Source: Lepraria neglecta
Taxonomy: Eukaryota; Ascomycota; Lecanoromycetes; Lecanorales; Stereocaulaceae
Direction of reading: 5' to 3'
DNA: 64,000 nt
Assembly (NCBI GenBank): GCA_033220425.1
Contig: CM065646.1
Span: 2,611,501-2,675,500, forward strand
A model generated the notes under the pieces. It searched no databases. It was not told the DNA's origin and saw only the letters and a list, made by a program, of their open reading frames with translations. The position numbers and the translations under genes are program-made. Shown in pieces: positions 34,127 to 47,088 of the stretch; within the stretch, counting starts at the first letter, position 1; every line of letters begins with the position of its first letter.

Positions 34127-36949
34127 ATGACGTCCAATCCAAATTCGCAGACCCTAGCAGGCCAACCGAAGCGCACTTCATTCAGCGGGTTTCCAGGTGG
34201 CAGTGCAACGATGTTCCTTGATAGGTCTAAGGCAGGGATTCGCGGGTCCACACCAGACTCAGAGGCACTCGCGTCCTCGGATGATGAGCAAGATCATCAC
34301 CACCGACTGCACCAAGTCACTAGCAATCCTGGGCCGGTACCTACACGCCGTCCCTCGTGGCTTACTGAAACACAACAAGTACAGACTCGTAAAGGTTCGT
34401 TCGGGACAAATGGACCTTTCACTCCAGCCAGTCCCAGCTCCGCAGCACCTAACGACCAGACGCCTTGGGGTGGTAATGTAGGCTCGAGCACAGCGTCAAC
34501 GTTAGGCCGCGGTCATTCTACTGGTACCTCCTTCCCGTGGGGGAGCACTATTTGGAACAGCGATTCCCAGAAAGGGCCACCACAGCGGTTGACTGAGGTG
34601 TTACCATCACCTACTAGTATGGTGCCCCCAGGAACCACCGGCCTTCATGGCGAGGAATCTCTGCAAAGCTCGCATGGTCAAGAAAACGCAGCGGAGTCTG
34701 CAATTCCTTTCGCGATCCCCCTTCAGCCAACACTCAAGACTTATCGATCACAGTCCTACTCAGTTGGCCAATTGGATCCAGAATCATCCCTTGTACCTCC
34801 GCCCACATACGCTGGCTACAATGCCTATGGACGTCAAAGGAACGGGGCACCTTACACAAACTTACAGCATAGACCATCACGTCCCAGTATGTTGGGAGAC
34901 TTGTCCCATGACCCTTCACTTCTAGGACAGCTTCGGGAGGTTGAAGACGACGATGAGAGCTCAAACGGTTCCGAATCCGGAGTCCCGCTTTCCACAACGC
35001 AGCGTACCATTGAGCAGCTTGCCATGGAGAACGCCATCCTCCGCCAGCAAGCCGCTGAGCAACTGGAGAGAGAGACTACCCGGAATCGTAACCGATCAGC
35101 CACTAACAACAGCAACACGTCAAAAGCAACTCGCAGCTCCAACCAAAGCTATCAGCAACTTGTGCGTGATGGTGCACCGGAAGCGTCCGATTATGCTCTG
35201 TATGAAATTGAAGAGCCGGACCTCTCCCAGCTGTACAAATTCCAGGGTTCGAATGCGAGGAGATCTAGTGAGTACACCGCTAAATCGAGTACACAGTGTG
35301 CAATTCCAGGCATCCCCGAGAACCGAACTTTGGAGAGCGTCAAGAAGGGGCATTGGCAAAGTTCGTTAGGCTTTGGAGGCATTGGAGAGCCGCCACAAAG
35401 CCGTCGCCATTCCTTCGCCGACGTGCCGACCCGCCAGAACTCCATAGGGTCTACAGGAGAGTCCCAGAACGGACACACGGCAGCAGACGTAGGTCGATCC
35501 AATGGTAGGCTCGGAAGTCCAGGAGGATATGGTGAAGGTCTGGTCCGCCCGTCCCAAGGCGATGGTAGTGAGTATACCCGTTTTCATTGGAGTCAGCGCA
35601 TACAAGAACGAGCTTTAGAACTGGAACATTTACGCGACCGCAACTTTGCAGTGTCATACTTCTCCCAAACGGACCCTTCTTTGCGCAACGCAGAGACCCA
35701 CAGATCCCCGCTTTCCCCGACCAGCATGCACCAAGCGTACATGCAGACTCAGTATGGTCGTCCGCAGCACCTCGATCACGCCCAGACCCGACCCAATCAA
35801 CTGCTGTACATGGTCACCTTCAAAGCCCAACGGGCCGACGTGTTCTACGTGCAAGAAGGCACCGGCCTTCAAGTGAGGAAAGGCGACTTGGTCATCGTCG
35901 AGGCTGACAGAGGCGCAGACTTAGGGACTGTAGCAAGCGAGAGTGTCCCATTCTCCGAGGCAAAAGAACTGAAAGACAAATACATGCAGGAACACTATAC
36001 TTGGCTCATGGTCTTCTCCCGCCATGGTCAAAACGGAGCAGTGGCGGGCCCAAATCCAAACGGCCAACCAAGCACGTCGAACAGTGCGATTGGAGGAATG
36101 GGCGGCTCCCCGAATCAGACCGGCGCTCAAGATCTGCCAAGCAGCGAGTTGAAGCCTAAGATGATCAAGCGTCTAGCGCAGGCTCACGAGATCCAGACTC
36201 TGAGGGACAAAGAAGGCAATGAGGCGAAAGCAAAGCGTGTTTGCCAGCAGAAAGTGGTAGAACACCGGCTTAATATGGAGATCTTGGAGGCCGAGTTCCA
36301 GATGTGAGTCGTTGGGAGGAGCATTAATAGATCAGCACTGATGCCTCTTAGGGACTGGAAGAAATTGACCTTCTACTACTTTGCCGACGAGTACATCAAC
36401 TTCAATTCCTTGGTCACAGATCTCTTCAAGATCTACAAGACACGCATTTGGATGTCAGCAATAAATCCTGCGTCTTTTCAGACGCCAGTTGGAGGCCTGC
36501 AGATACCCGGAGGTGCAGGCCCCAATGCCTTTGGGGCTGATGTTGATCAGTATCCCAACCGACGTCAACCACGGCAGATCCCAACCTCAGCAGTATCAAC
36601 TGGCCCGCCCCAGGCAGCATTGGGTGCTGTCGACCAGGCATGGGGTCCTGGTCGGGAAGCCAACGTCATTGGTGGGATGGCATTTCCTCAGCTCTACGCA
36701 CAGCCATTTCCACCTCACGACCTTGATATGCGTCAGCTAGACCAGTATTCGTTGGAATATCGTCAGGGTCTCCCGCAGGCGCTCGGTATGCAGCCAACCT
36801 TCACCTCTCCCAATTACAACGCACCCAATCTCCACCAATCTTCCTCCTTTACTTCCAGACCCGACAGTAGCAACGGTGGACCGCAACCGGCTCAAATACT
36901 TGGCAGAGATTGGAACCAAGCAATGCAAGGACTATCACTAGGTCCATGA
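34127..36949 (+). CDS. PSP1: PSP1-domain protein
   Basis: Predicted 924-aa protein. Exons 34127-36303 and 36352-36949; the intron lies inside the ATG codon of EFQMDWKKL. Residues 1-550 are low-complexity (Ser, Gly, Pro, Asn, Gln) with a short coiled-coil-like stretch TIEQLAMENAILRQQAAEQL at about 295-314. The PSP1 C-terminal domain spans about 557-775: QLLYMVTFKAQRADVFYVQE, RKGDLVIVEADRGADLGTV, then the helix-rich AKRVCQQKVVEHRLNMEILE and DWKKLTFYYFADEYINFNSL. The remaining tail is Pro/Gln-rich. Yeast PSP1 was found as a high-copy suppressor of DNA polymerase alpha mutations; its biochemical role is unsettled and it is linked to RNA granules. The open frame starts at a GTG three bases upstream; the ATG at 34127 is the real start. 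Confidence 0.88.
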
Positions 36950-37797
36950 TCACCACTTCTTCGTCACGACTCCACCCACAGCAGTTGGGCCCAGATTTTT
37001 CAAGAGCAAGCTCCGGGGCTTGAGCCACGAAAAGTTCTAAGCCTTTCTCATCTACGATTTATTCTTGTCATCTTGTGCTCAGCGGCTTCACATTTCTTCT
37101 TCGGATCCAAAAATCCCCTGTACATGCTTTCATGGGAACGGCGAAAGGTTCTCAGAACTCCCGGTACGACGGCTGATTCGAAAAACTACAGGCTTATGCC
37201 CCGGCTCACTCCCATGTTTAAGGCATCTATGGATTACAAGATTGCCATGACTTTACGACGATACGAGCGCATAGAGGAATGTCCATCCTTCCATCTCCAC
37301 AACACATATGAGACGGGAGAAATGGTAGACTGGATATGCGCGATTGGATACCTTACTAGGTACATCAGATTATCACAAGATAGCTACCTAGATCCACTCA
37401 TTTGCAATCGAGATATTAGCTAGAGCAAAGGAAAGCAAAATTTCAAGTCTTGCTACCCGACGCTCATTTTGCCTTTGAATGATCTATGACATTGCCCATT
37501 TATCAATCATGTCGACCATTGACGAAAACCACCCTGCGTGAAGCCTTCCGAGGCTGGAAGGGTATTCCTGCGGTGTTAAAATGATCCCTCTGAGAGTAAA
37601 TGCGATATCTTAGGTTGGCAAGGCTGGACATGAATTTTTCTTCTGAGCATGTTGACTCAAATTTACCGAAGTATTGGAAACCAAGCGCGGAATACTTCGT
37701 GAGGAACCATCACCTTCAAACTCTCGGCCCGCTTCAACCTCTACCTTATCGGTCATTGCGCAACAGTCTTGGCGATATCCTTCACCCGGCATCAACC
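36950..37797. other. 3' region of PSP1 and promoter of next gene
   Basis: 848 bp between two plus-strand genes. An open frame of about 116 codons (37073-37423) has biased, unstructured content and begins inside the likely PSP1 3' UTR; I do not call it. Nothing else visible. Confidence 0.4.
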
Positions 37798-38800
37798 ATG
37801 GCCAAGGCTAGCACGACTAATAAGCGGTCCAGGGGTACGACCCGAAGAATCCCATATTCCTAGCTTCTGTTAAATGCTGATCCGGGTCTTGCAGGAGAAA
37901 CAGAGCTCGTAGAACCAAAAACAAAGAAGTCGAAGTCCAGCCGAAATGACCAGCAACTTAGCCAAGTCGAAGATGTGCCCGATTCCGAGGAGGATCCTGG
38001 GCATTCCATGAGCGTGTAAGCTTGAGTCTGAGACCTCGCTGCACGTCTAAGCTTCTTACATTCATGTCAGGCAATTCTTAGCTGCGGCGAAGCAATCCAC
38101 AAAACGCAGCAACGCAGTCCTTGCCAAGTTCTCCAACACTGTCGACGAGCGGAAGCAGAGACTGGTTGGTTTACTGGATGAACGCGCTCTCAAGCTGTAC
38201 GCTCGACTGGTTTCGTTCTTGCGCTTTAAGCATTCGAAAGCTAACAGAAGATCTAGTACGGAAGAAAACAATCAATTACAAGGATCTATCCTCACAATTC
38301 TTTCACAGAATTACTCGACTAACCTCGAAAAAACAACTTCGATGCCGACGTCCGTGCTCAAGCATGTAACGAGTACGAAGCCTACGACATCCACAGTCTA
38401 CAATGCTACCAGGTCTGGCATTGCTCTATCGAGAGAGCTGCTTGGACACTACGATCGAGGTTGCCAGCAGATTGCTACATTAGAGGGTGTCTTAAGGATG
38501 GAGGCTGGATCCGAGGGCGACCTCCAGATACTACAGAGAGTAATCAACCAGCAGGGAGAGAGGATCAAGCTTGAGGTGGAGCAGCTACTCAACGGAAGCA
38601 GGAAGTTGGCGAAGGAGCATCCTGGAGGTGATGCATCGACAGGGGACGATGATCTGTGGAGTCGATTTGCTGTGATCGAAGCTACGGAAGAGGAGGGCAA
38701 AGCTGAACGGAATGGAGTAGAGGGATGGGCTGTGACAGCAATGCAGATGCAGAGAGGCATACAGCGGATGGTCAAGTACCTGCCAGAGGATAGCGAGTGA
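37798..38800 (+). CDS. Conserved-looking unknown protein, 295 aa
   Basis: I do not recognise the family. Exons 37798-37834, 37895-38015 and 38071-38800 give one continuous 295-aa frame with GT-AG introns in phase, which supports a real gene. The N-terminus is basic (MAKASTTNKRSRGE, then EPKTKKSKSSRND), possibly a nuclear localisation signal. Residues about 55-100 form a helix (QFLAAAKQSTKRSNAVLAKF, then DERKQRLVGLLDERALKLYA), and 170-240 form a second helical segment (ALSRELLGHYDRGCQQIATL ... QRVINQQGERIKLEVEQLL) suggesting a coiled coil. The C-terminus is acidic then GWAVTAMQMQRGIQRMVKYL. A small nuclear coiled-coil protein, such as a kinetochore or chromosome-associated factor, would fit, but this is inference. 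Confidence 0.6.
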
Positions 38801-39228
38801 TGATGAAGGCAGGAGTGAGGAAGGGTTGTTGCAGATTGCTGTGTCCTTACATGGAGACTTTGGCCTTTGCTATGCCTTCTATACGAGTAATTTGCTGGAT
38901 CTAGCACATCGCTTTCATCAAATCAAAACAATCTAGACTGCATGATCCATCGTTCAAGATAATTTCAATGGATGGGAGAGAATGACAGGGTTAAGCTGAA
39001 GCCGAGCTAAGACCTCGCTTAAATTTCTTAGTCCGCTCCACAAGTTTCGACCTCCGCCCTCAGTATCGCGAACTTGAGTTCCATCGCACGACCACGACGA
39101 CAATTTCGCCCACACAGTCAAGGTATGCCTCCTAGTGACCAAAGTACTCATGGACTGCATGAACCGCTGCGCAAATGGCGTTCGAAGTGGTCCGATGAAG
39201 CTCGAATTGGCTGACAGAAACTCCCCAG
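38801..39228 (+). promoter_or_regulatory. Promoter and leader intron of eL15
   Basis: 428 bp upstream of the eL15 start. A likely 5' UTR intron runs from the donor GTATGC at 39123 to an acceptor CCCCAG ending at 39228, directly before the ATG. Leader introns are common in fungal ribosomal protein genes. Confidence 0.5.
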
Positions 39229-40113
39229 ATGGGCGCCCTCAAATACGTCGAAGAGCTTCAAAAGAAGAAGCAATCCGACGTCCTCCGCTTCCTTCTCCGA
39301 GTCCGCTGCTGGGAGGTAAGATAAGATAACCTTCCAAAGCCCTCCAATGAGGCCCCCACATCTACACAACTCCTCTGGTCTGGGTCTTGGGAAACCCAAT
39401 GTGGCACTTTACAGTGTCTTGCTATACACTCGTTGAACATAGCTGAGAGTGCATCAATATAGCTCCGCCAACTAAACATCATCCACCGTGCCTCTCGTCC
39501 CTCTCGTCCAGACAAAGCTCGTCGTCTAGGCTACAAAGCGAAGCAGGGCTATGTCATCTACCGCGTTCGCGTGCGTAGGGGAGGCCGCAAGAGGCCTGTG
39601 CCTAAGGGTGCTACTTACGGTCCGCCAAGACCCCATACGTACAATTGATGCGGCATAGTTGCTGACTCGGAGCCTGCGGCGAAATAGGCAAACCCACCAA
39701 CCAAGGAGTCAACCAGCTAAAATACCAACGCTCCCTCAAATCCACCGCGGAAGAACGTGTCGGACGCCGCTGCGCCAACCTGCGTGTCCTGAACTCCTAC
39801 TGGATCAACCAAGACTCTACATACAAGTACTTCGAGATCATTCTCGTTGACCCCCAGCACAAAGCCATCCGTCGTGATCCTCGCATCAATTGGATTATCA
39901 AGCCCGTCCACAAGGTACATTCTCCACCCCTTCTTCATTTGACGCTGGAACATCTGGCTAACCCGAGTCTAGCACCGCGAATCTCGCGGCCTTACGGCAA
40001 CTGGCAAGAAGTCTCGAGGTCTTGGCAAGGGCCACAAGTTCAACAAGACTACGGCGGGCAGGAGGAAGACATGGAAGCGTCACAATACCGAGTCATACTG
40101 GCGTTATCGTTAG
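39229..40113 (+). CDS. RPL15: 60S ribosomal protein eL15
   Basis: Large-subunit protein of the cytosolic ribosome. Four coding exons: 39229-39315, 39463-39619, 39688-39914 and 39973-40113, giving 203 aa, the normal length of eL15. The protein starts [20 protein letters not shown] and contains [55 protein letters not shown] and the C-terminal [20 protein letters not shown], all near-invariant. Introns are GT-AG and in phase. No single long frame exists, so the gene is invisible to ORF calling. Confidence 0.97.
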
Positions 40114-40766
40114 GAGGCTAGCTTGTTGTGCGTTGAGATTGTTGCATGGATTGAGCGTTAGGTACAGCAATGTGCTATGATAGCTATTACTGAAATCAAA
40201 AGAATCTCCAAGTGATTCGGCATTCAATGCCTTCCCTTTGCGAGAACCGCCTTATCGAACTTCCTCAATGCATCGTTCGAAGGATCATGGGTTTCTACCT
40301 TGACAATCGCCGCAGTGACTTCCATCTTGTAGGTCATTAACGAAGCAAACCTGGTAGGGCAAGGAGATGGATCGGCAAGAGCATGCTAAGCTTTATGTTG
40401 CATTTGAACTGACCCTTCACGTAAATTTCGACAACCTAAATGTCCAAAGTAGCTGGCTGCCAAGGCCAGTGGCAGCTAAGTGGGAAGCATGCAGAGGATG
40501 GGTTTCAAGAAGGGTAACAATATTGATTTTGCTGTATAAGACAGCTGGCGATTTTAGCGTCGAATGACCAATCCGAAGGCATGGAAGCATAATCCTCTCT
40601 TGACCTGATTACAGGTCCTAGAAGCTCCATCATCCGGGTGCTGTAGACCCGGAAAAGCCTTGCCCACCCCCCATATGCAAGTAGATGCCCCAAGCCCATG
40701 CGATACGCCATACCCATTATTATTACCACGCCGAGTAATCAAACTGCCTGGGTATCTTGATCATTA
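40114..40766. other. Convergent intergenic region
   Basis: 653 bp between the eL15 stop (plus) and HECT ligase stop (minus). Short frames only; no repeat or RNA gene seen. Confidence 0.4.
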
Positions 40767-43700
40767 TTATTTCATTCCAAAACCTTCGCTCTCAACGACC
40801 GCTGTCCAGAGCTTGTCCTCGAGTATCTCCCTACTCTGATATCGATACAAAGCTAGCATGTTGAAACAGGTCCTAGCGATCGGTAACCTCGTGCTGTGAT
40901 CACCGAGGCATACAATCTTGATGACTAGACTCATCGCGCCCATGGCTGGAATTCGATCGCTAGCTGTGATGAAACTCAGCAATTTCCTCTGATCTTTGGC
41001 ACTTGCTCTTGCGAAAGCCTCCCAGAACCATGTCACCACGGACTCATTGGCTCCATCTTTACCCTTGCCCCAACCATCGTAAATGGCAACAGTTTGTAGC
41101 GTCGCTACGTCCAATGACTCATCTGAACCACGCACAAGAAGTTCAATCTCTTCGGGCCGAAACAAAGACAAGGCATTGCCTCCGCAGACAGTAAAAAACC
41201 CACGTTTGAAGGGTTCATATTGACGAGCAATAGACGTATCGAGAAGGTACCGTACATACAACTCAACAAATTCATGCCGATTGCTGTTGTTGACACTTCG
41301 CTTTTCTCCATTCGTATAGAGAGGAACTTGTACGATCTGACCATAGCGCTCCACGTCGGCGACAAAGTCGCGGCAGAAAGTTTCGTCGACGTTGCCGTCG
41401 AATTCGAGCATCTCCTTGAGGCCATGGGCCAGCGATGGATGGAGTTCAGCAAGATCCTCGAGAGTGTGACCCGGAGTCGGCCGCAATGACGAGGTTGCTG
41501 GGCCAATATAGTTGGGTGCAGACGCGAGAAGTTTTCGGAACGTGAAGGGGGGAAGCGCCACATCGAGTATGGTGGAGTTGTAGATAGCAAGGCCAAGCAG
41601 GACTCCTACCAGGAAGAATTGATCTGACGTTTCGAACGTATTAGGGTTAAAGTAACAGTAACGGGACTCTTCATCGTACACGAATAGGCCATGCTCTGGG
41701 TCGAATACTTCCCGGACCAAGAGGAGAAACCATTCTTTTCGGAGTCCACCCGAGTCCAGCCCCTCCTCACCCTTGAATTCTATCTTCAACCCTTTCTTGA
41801 TTTCTTCTTGGCCCGTGCCAACGACCTCACTGACACCACGAAGACTGTCCTCAACCAGGCAGTCTCTTCGGACCTGTAGTACGAGGTACTGGCTGATAGC
41901 TTTCCCGTCCATTATGCTATTGAAAAAGGCTTCGCGAGCCTTGATCTCCATTTGTCGACGAGCATCGTGTTCCATGATACGTATTTTGGCCCATATCGAC
42001 AAGAACATTGGATATTGACAGAACGAGAACTTCCCCCTTCGAGATTCCCAGACCTCGAAATCGGCGACTAGGTCTTGAAGGTCTAGAAATGTGTTGTAGA
42101 AAGCACTGGTTGGAAGAAGCTGACCGTGTCGATTGGCCCGTTGACGTGCAGCGGAGCCAGCTCTTGTTCGGCCTGCTCCAGACGAAGATGATTTGCTCAC
42201 ATCTTGTACGCGAGAAGAACCCTGAATATTGGCTGAGAATAGCAACGACATCACTTTAGCAGCGGCTTTGATTTGCCAATCTTCGGCATATGGAACTCCG
42301 ATATTGGCCTTGTCAGGGGGCTTCGGGACTGCTGAAATGCTAAGCGCAGCATGGAGATGCGCGCAGGTTCCTGCCCCTGGTCCAGAAATACTGGGTATCA
42401 GGCCACCGCTCGGGTCGTGACTGTTGGAGCGTTTTCTACCATGCTGTTTGGAAAGTCGGTATGTGACGAAGCTGCCAATCAGGTCCACTAAGCTTCGGAA
42501 ATGAGATTCTGAGAATCTACCGAACCAGTTCACAAGATAGAGATGGCATTCACTCGAAGCATTCGCCAGGAGCCCCAAGATACGCTTTATGATGCCCGAA
42601 TGTTTCTCTATGCTGCTACTCCTTGTACTGGGAGTATACTCCGAATTTGGATGGAGAGATGCGATTGGCGGGCTTGGAGTGGAAGTCTGACCCTGACTGG
42701 CGGACCTTTCAGACTTGACCGAGTTCGAGTATGTCGGTTTGCTAGGTTCCGAAATGTATAACAGAGGGTTTGCAAGTAAGATAAGGAGAAAGCGGCAGTC
42801 CTCAGGATTTTTCACGGGTCTTCCTGGACGGCGAAGGAGGGTTTCAGTTGCCTTGAACAGTGTGCGCTGGACATGTAGACACGCATCCGCAATCTCATCA
42901 TTCATCCGCTGGAGTAAGTCGGTCGAAATGTTTCTGAATGAGCTTATTTGTTTCTCGTCCAGCAATTTGCCGTCTTGTAGCTGCTTCAATATGTCTCTCC
43001 AAGAGCGCCCAGTTGAGAAGACTGAACGGTACCATTCGTTAAGCTCGGCCCAATTGATCCGCGGAGTCTTCACATTTACTCTCTCTTCCGAGCCTCCATC
43101 TGGTAATTGGCTAGCATTGCTTCGCGGCCGATTTTGTTGGACCTGGCTTTGTCCTGTCCACCACATTCCATTCTCGGCAAAGCGGCCAAGTAGCAGCATC
43201 TTTCCATCCAGCTCTGGAAACGTGGTTTCAGAAGTAGGCCAGTCTTCTGACCTTTGAGTTAAGCATTTCTCAACGACAGTACCTTCACTTGCTGCTCGAT
43301 GAAATTGAGGAGATTTATGTGCAAGAAAAGCTGTATTTAGGCATTCGACACTGCTGAAGCAAGCTATGATATAATTCTCGAATTGCCTGAACATGTATCG
43401 GGAAGGCTCGAGTGTGTGCTGCCGATTGTCATCGGAAGCATTGTTCGTTACTTTAGGGGAGGACATCTGCAGTGAGGGTGGCGGAGGAGGAGCTCTAGAT
43501 GGAGAGGGTATCGGCTGAGGAGCGGTTCCTATTTTTGCATTGTCGAGGTCGGATCGAAAGGGGTGCGGTAACGTGAGACTTACGTTGGCCTCTCCATTGG
43601 CTTGCTGATGACGAGGCTCTGGAGTATGTCTAGGTTCATGGTCAAGGCTTGATAGCAGATAGCTTCGTAGGCATTCGTCAATCAGACTTCGAGTTCTGTC

Positions 43701-44350
43701 CAATGATAGATAGGGGACTAACACTAGATGTCAGAGACCCGTGAGAGGTGCCAAGAATATCTCGTACCTTTCTTGAGCGGACCTGGCTTTGAGGGTGTCA
43801 ATGAAGGATTTGGAGCCTCGGGTGCACGCATGTTTCCAGGCAATTCTGCCGATGGCTTCAAATCATTGATCATGAGGCACACTGTACAGCGAAACGTCTG
43901 GACTTGGCGCGGCCATCTAATAACAGAATCGCATGTACTGCATTTGCCTGTCCCAAGGTCTTTCTCCGCATGTTGTTGAGGAAGCCCATTCTCGGAAGCC
44001 ATGTAGCCTTTGGAAGCAAGTCCGGGAGAAAGCGTTGGGGAGTCATAGAAGTCATCTAGAGTATCATCTTGAAAGTCGGCCTCGGCTTCTCTATCGATCT
44101 TCCTTCCATTGCCAAATATCGAAGGGAAAGGATGGCTGTGAGATCGCTCATGCCGAGGTCTCTGGCTTGAACGGGAAGGAGGGATCGAGTCTGGAGCTAG
44201 AATCGGCACACCAAGGAGCGGTGGATCGTGGTATTGGTCAATCTGGCGACTCTGGAAGGGTGGAGCTCTCAAGCCTCTCGATGTTGGGCGTGAAGGAGAA
44301 TTACTAGCTGCAGGAGAGCCAGGGGCCAGTCGTGTGGGCCAAGGAGGCAT
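40767..44350 (-). CDS. HECT-type E3 ubiquitin ligase, Hul4-like
   Basis: Predicted 1,179-aa ligase that takes ubiquitin from an E2 as a thioester and passes it to substrates. Exons on minus: 44350-43768 and 43723-40767, with a 44-bp intron; splicing gives LKKVLVPYLSLDRTRSLIDE. An N-terminal zinc-ribbon-like motif C137-x2-C140 ... C155-x2-C158 (CSTCDSVIRW, FRCTVC) precedes the linker. The HECT domain covers about 820-1179: EFKGEEGLDSGGLRKEWFLL, YCYFNPNTFETSDQFFLVGV, GNALSLFRPEEIELLVRG, and the catalytic LPIARTCFNML with Cys1147, 32 residues before the C-terminus. Domain order (Cys-rich motif, disordered region, HECT) fits the fungal Hul4 group rather than Rsp5 (no C2/WW) or Tom1. Substrate not deducible. 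Confidence 0.9.
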
Positions 44351-45106
44351 TGATTTGTGAGATTAGTGCCGAATATGAGCTATACTGGCGGCGATTGACG
44401 CAGTGAAGCTGTAACATATGGCATTAACTCAATGTACTACATACATTATGTACTCCGTGACACACAGCTTGAGACAATTCGTCGTGGAGGGGAATGCAGG
44501 CAGTGGCGAGGATCTGCTGCTGATCATTGGCCTGTATCACAGATTTCTCTGTCGACGTAAGTCAGGAGCGAAGACAAGGTAGCGTATGATTGGACAATAC
44601 ACCTGTCGAGGCACAATTCCCGAGGTAAAAGAGAGGACATGGTTATTGTTGAGTGTAGGGGATAATAGAGAGTTTCGAAAGAAACTAAGGCGGGGTAGTC
44701 GGGCTTTCTACAGCGGCGCGCGTTCGGGCGGCTCCCGGGGCAAATATTAGTTTGCCGTTCTCCCGTTCTGGGAACTGCTTCAGCATACGATATCTCTTCG
44801 ACAATCTATTCAATCAACTAATTTTTCGTAAAATTTTTGTAGCCTGTTTAATTTTGTATATTTCCCTCCGGAATTGTAAATTCGTAAGTGCATTATTTGT
44901 GGTGTTATTCAAGTACGAAACTTACTACTCGCCCTTCCCAGATCGGCAAACCTTTTTTTACCCCGCGAGGGTCCCTGTTGACCCTGAACTTTAGGGCTGG
45001 TAAGGCTGATATCAGAAGCCTGGAGATTTCGTTTGGGGGAAAGATAGCAGACCTGACACAACTAGGCTCAAACTTTTACTCATTGCTGCAAGCGGGTCTG
45101 TCCAAG
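44351..45106. other. Intergenic, AT-rich
   Basis: 756 bp between divergent genes (HECT ligase minus, M20 enzyme plus), so it should hold both promoters. A strongly AT-rich patch at about 44750-44900 stands out. No gene or repeat recognised. Confidence 0.4.
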
Positions 45107-47088
45107 ATGCTTTCAAGAAAACATGGTACAGTGTGGGTGAGAGCTACGCATAGCAATATAAGACGCGCCTCCTGCTCTGCTGTGCGGCGACTGGCAAGCA
45201 TTGCTCAAACAGACTCTTCCTTCTATACACCACGAGTCAAAAAGGAGCGGCTGTGGGACGACATCCATTACACCTGCCAATGGGGTAAAGGTGAAAGATG
45301 GGGCAAGTGGGTCATCGTCTCCGATTCCTCTCTTCCGTCCTTCGATTTCTTGAACCTTTGAAGCGGCAATATCCCTTGTATGCATATAGTCAGAGTCTGA
45401 CCTCGACGTAGAGGCGAGACCGATATAGGCATGTCAAGGCTTTCTCTCTCCGATTCCGATCGAATGGCTCGCGACTGGTTCGTGGAGACCACAAGATCGC
45501 TAGGTTGTAGCACCAGCGTTGATGCAATGGTAAGGATATATGATTCTTCCTGCGTAGTTTAAAGCTGGTTCTTATCCATCTCATTCGTCAAGGGAAACAC
45601 ATTTGCAATAAGGAAGGGCCGGCAACAAGGACCACCGACCTGTGCTGGCTCACATCTTGACACTCAGTGAGCCGCAGCATTCAACTAAAGATCAAGTCCT
45701 TATTGATCGGCTACAGGCCTACTGGAGGACGCTATGACGGCATACTTGGTGTCTGTGCTGGCGTCGAGATGCTTCGAGTGTTGCAAGATGAGAAGATCGA
45801 GTCCGAGTATCCTATTGGTGTCATAAATTGGACTAAGTATGCAGGTTGTGATCCGTGATAAGCCAGTTCTGATGATTTTACTTTGAATTTAGCGAGGAGG
45901 GAGCACGGTTTCCCATTTCCATGGTAGCATCAGGAGTGTGGGCGGGCAGGATACCACTTGAGAGAGCGCATAGTATCCAAGAAGTCGGAGGTGGGAAGCA
46001 GACAATGAGACAGGAACTCGAGAGAATAGGTTACCTGGGTGATATGGAAGCCAGTCACAAAGCATTGCCCATCGGAGTAAGTCGAACTCTCCAATCGCTC
46101 TGGTGGCTAATTGCTTAGTGTTGTAGGCACATTTTGAATTGCACATTGGTCAGCCATTTGTTTTTTTTATTCGATCAGAGTCTTTCGCAATACCAGTTCG
46201 CGGGAGTTCGCATCTCATTCTGATTCAACCATCCGAAACTTTGATTTCACAAGCTGGCGCGTCGTTGTCGATTCGAAGAACCGAAGAATTAAGTGCTGAT
46301 TTTGTTGTAGAGCAAGGTCCTCGCCTTGAGGCACAGAACCAGAAGATAGGAATTGTTCAAGGGGTAAGCCGTGAACCTACTTTGTGCTCTTAGGCACTGG
46401 TTGACTGCTCACCCAGGTCCAAGCATATCGATGGCATACCGTTACGGTTAAAGGCCGCGACTGCCACACCGGCACAACAGATTTTGCCAACCGTTCGGAT
46501 GCAATGCTCACCGCAGCCAAGATGATTCTTCACTCTCATCGACTCGCAACGAAACATTCTTCCCTGGCAAGTACTGGAATCTTAAACCTGACTCCTGGAA
46601 GCATGAACACGGTTCCCGGAACCGTTCGCTTTGGTCTCGACATCCGAGCTGGCGAAGACGATCGCCTAATGCGACTAGAAGAAGAACTCAGGGTAGACTT
46701 TGACAAGATCGCAAGGAATGAAGCAGTAGATGATCTGAATGAGTGCGGAACCATCGGTAAAGGATGTACGGTGGAGTGGACATTAGATGCTCCGAGCGAA
46801 GCGATCAAATTCGACAGGGACTGCATTGCATGCGTTGCTGACAGCGCGAAGGATCTTCTTGGAGATGAGCATGGGAATTTAACCCAGGCAATGATCAGTG
46901 GGGCGGGACACGATTCGGTATTCACGTCTCACCGCGTACCGACATCTATGATTTTTGTACCGTGCAAGGATGGAGTCTCACACAATCCAGCAGAATACTG
47001 TTCGCCAGAAGATTGTGCCAACGGGGCGCAGGTTTTGATGGGTGCTGTGCTGCGTTATGACAAGCTTAGAGCCCAGAGGAGCAAATGA
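45107..47088 (+). CDS. M20-family N-carbamoyl amino acid hydrolase / amidohydrolase
   Basis: Predicted 480-aa dizinc hydrolase of the hydantoinase/carbamoylase family (beta-ureidopropionase, allantoate amidohydrolase and N-carbamoyl-L-amino acid hydrolase relatives), cleaving a C-N bond of carbamoyl or ureido acids. Eight exons: 45107-45306, 45412-45529, 45593-45666, 45717-45836, 45893-46076, 46127-46148 (22 nt), 46311-46363, 46417-47088; all phases agree. Metal ligands by position: H127 in GSHLDT, D138 in GGRYDG, E173 in NEEGARF, H238 in HFELHIEQG, H446 in VSHNPAEYC. The family motif VKGRDCHTGTTDFANRSDAM is present. The first 45 residues are basic (MLSRKHGTVWVRATHSNIRR), possibly a mitochondrial presequence, leading to LWDDIHYTCQWGKGERWG. 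Exact substrate cannot be told from sequence. Confidence 0.9.

Noticed and set aside
37073-37423. 116-codon plus-strand frame after PSP1
   Set aside because: Unstructured composition, lies in the likely PSP1 3' UTR, no splice partner and no recognised content.
39123-39462. Possible snoRNA in the eL15 introns
   Set aside because: Isolated CTGA and GATGA-like strings are present, but not with the spacing and terminal stem of a box C/D RNA, and no H/ACA pattern is seen.
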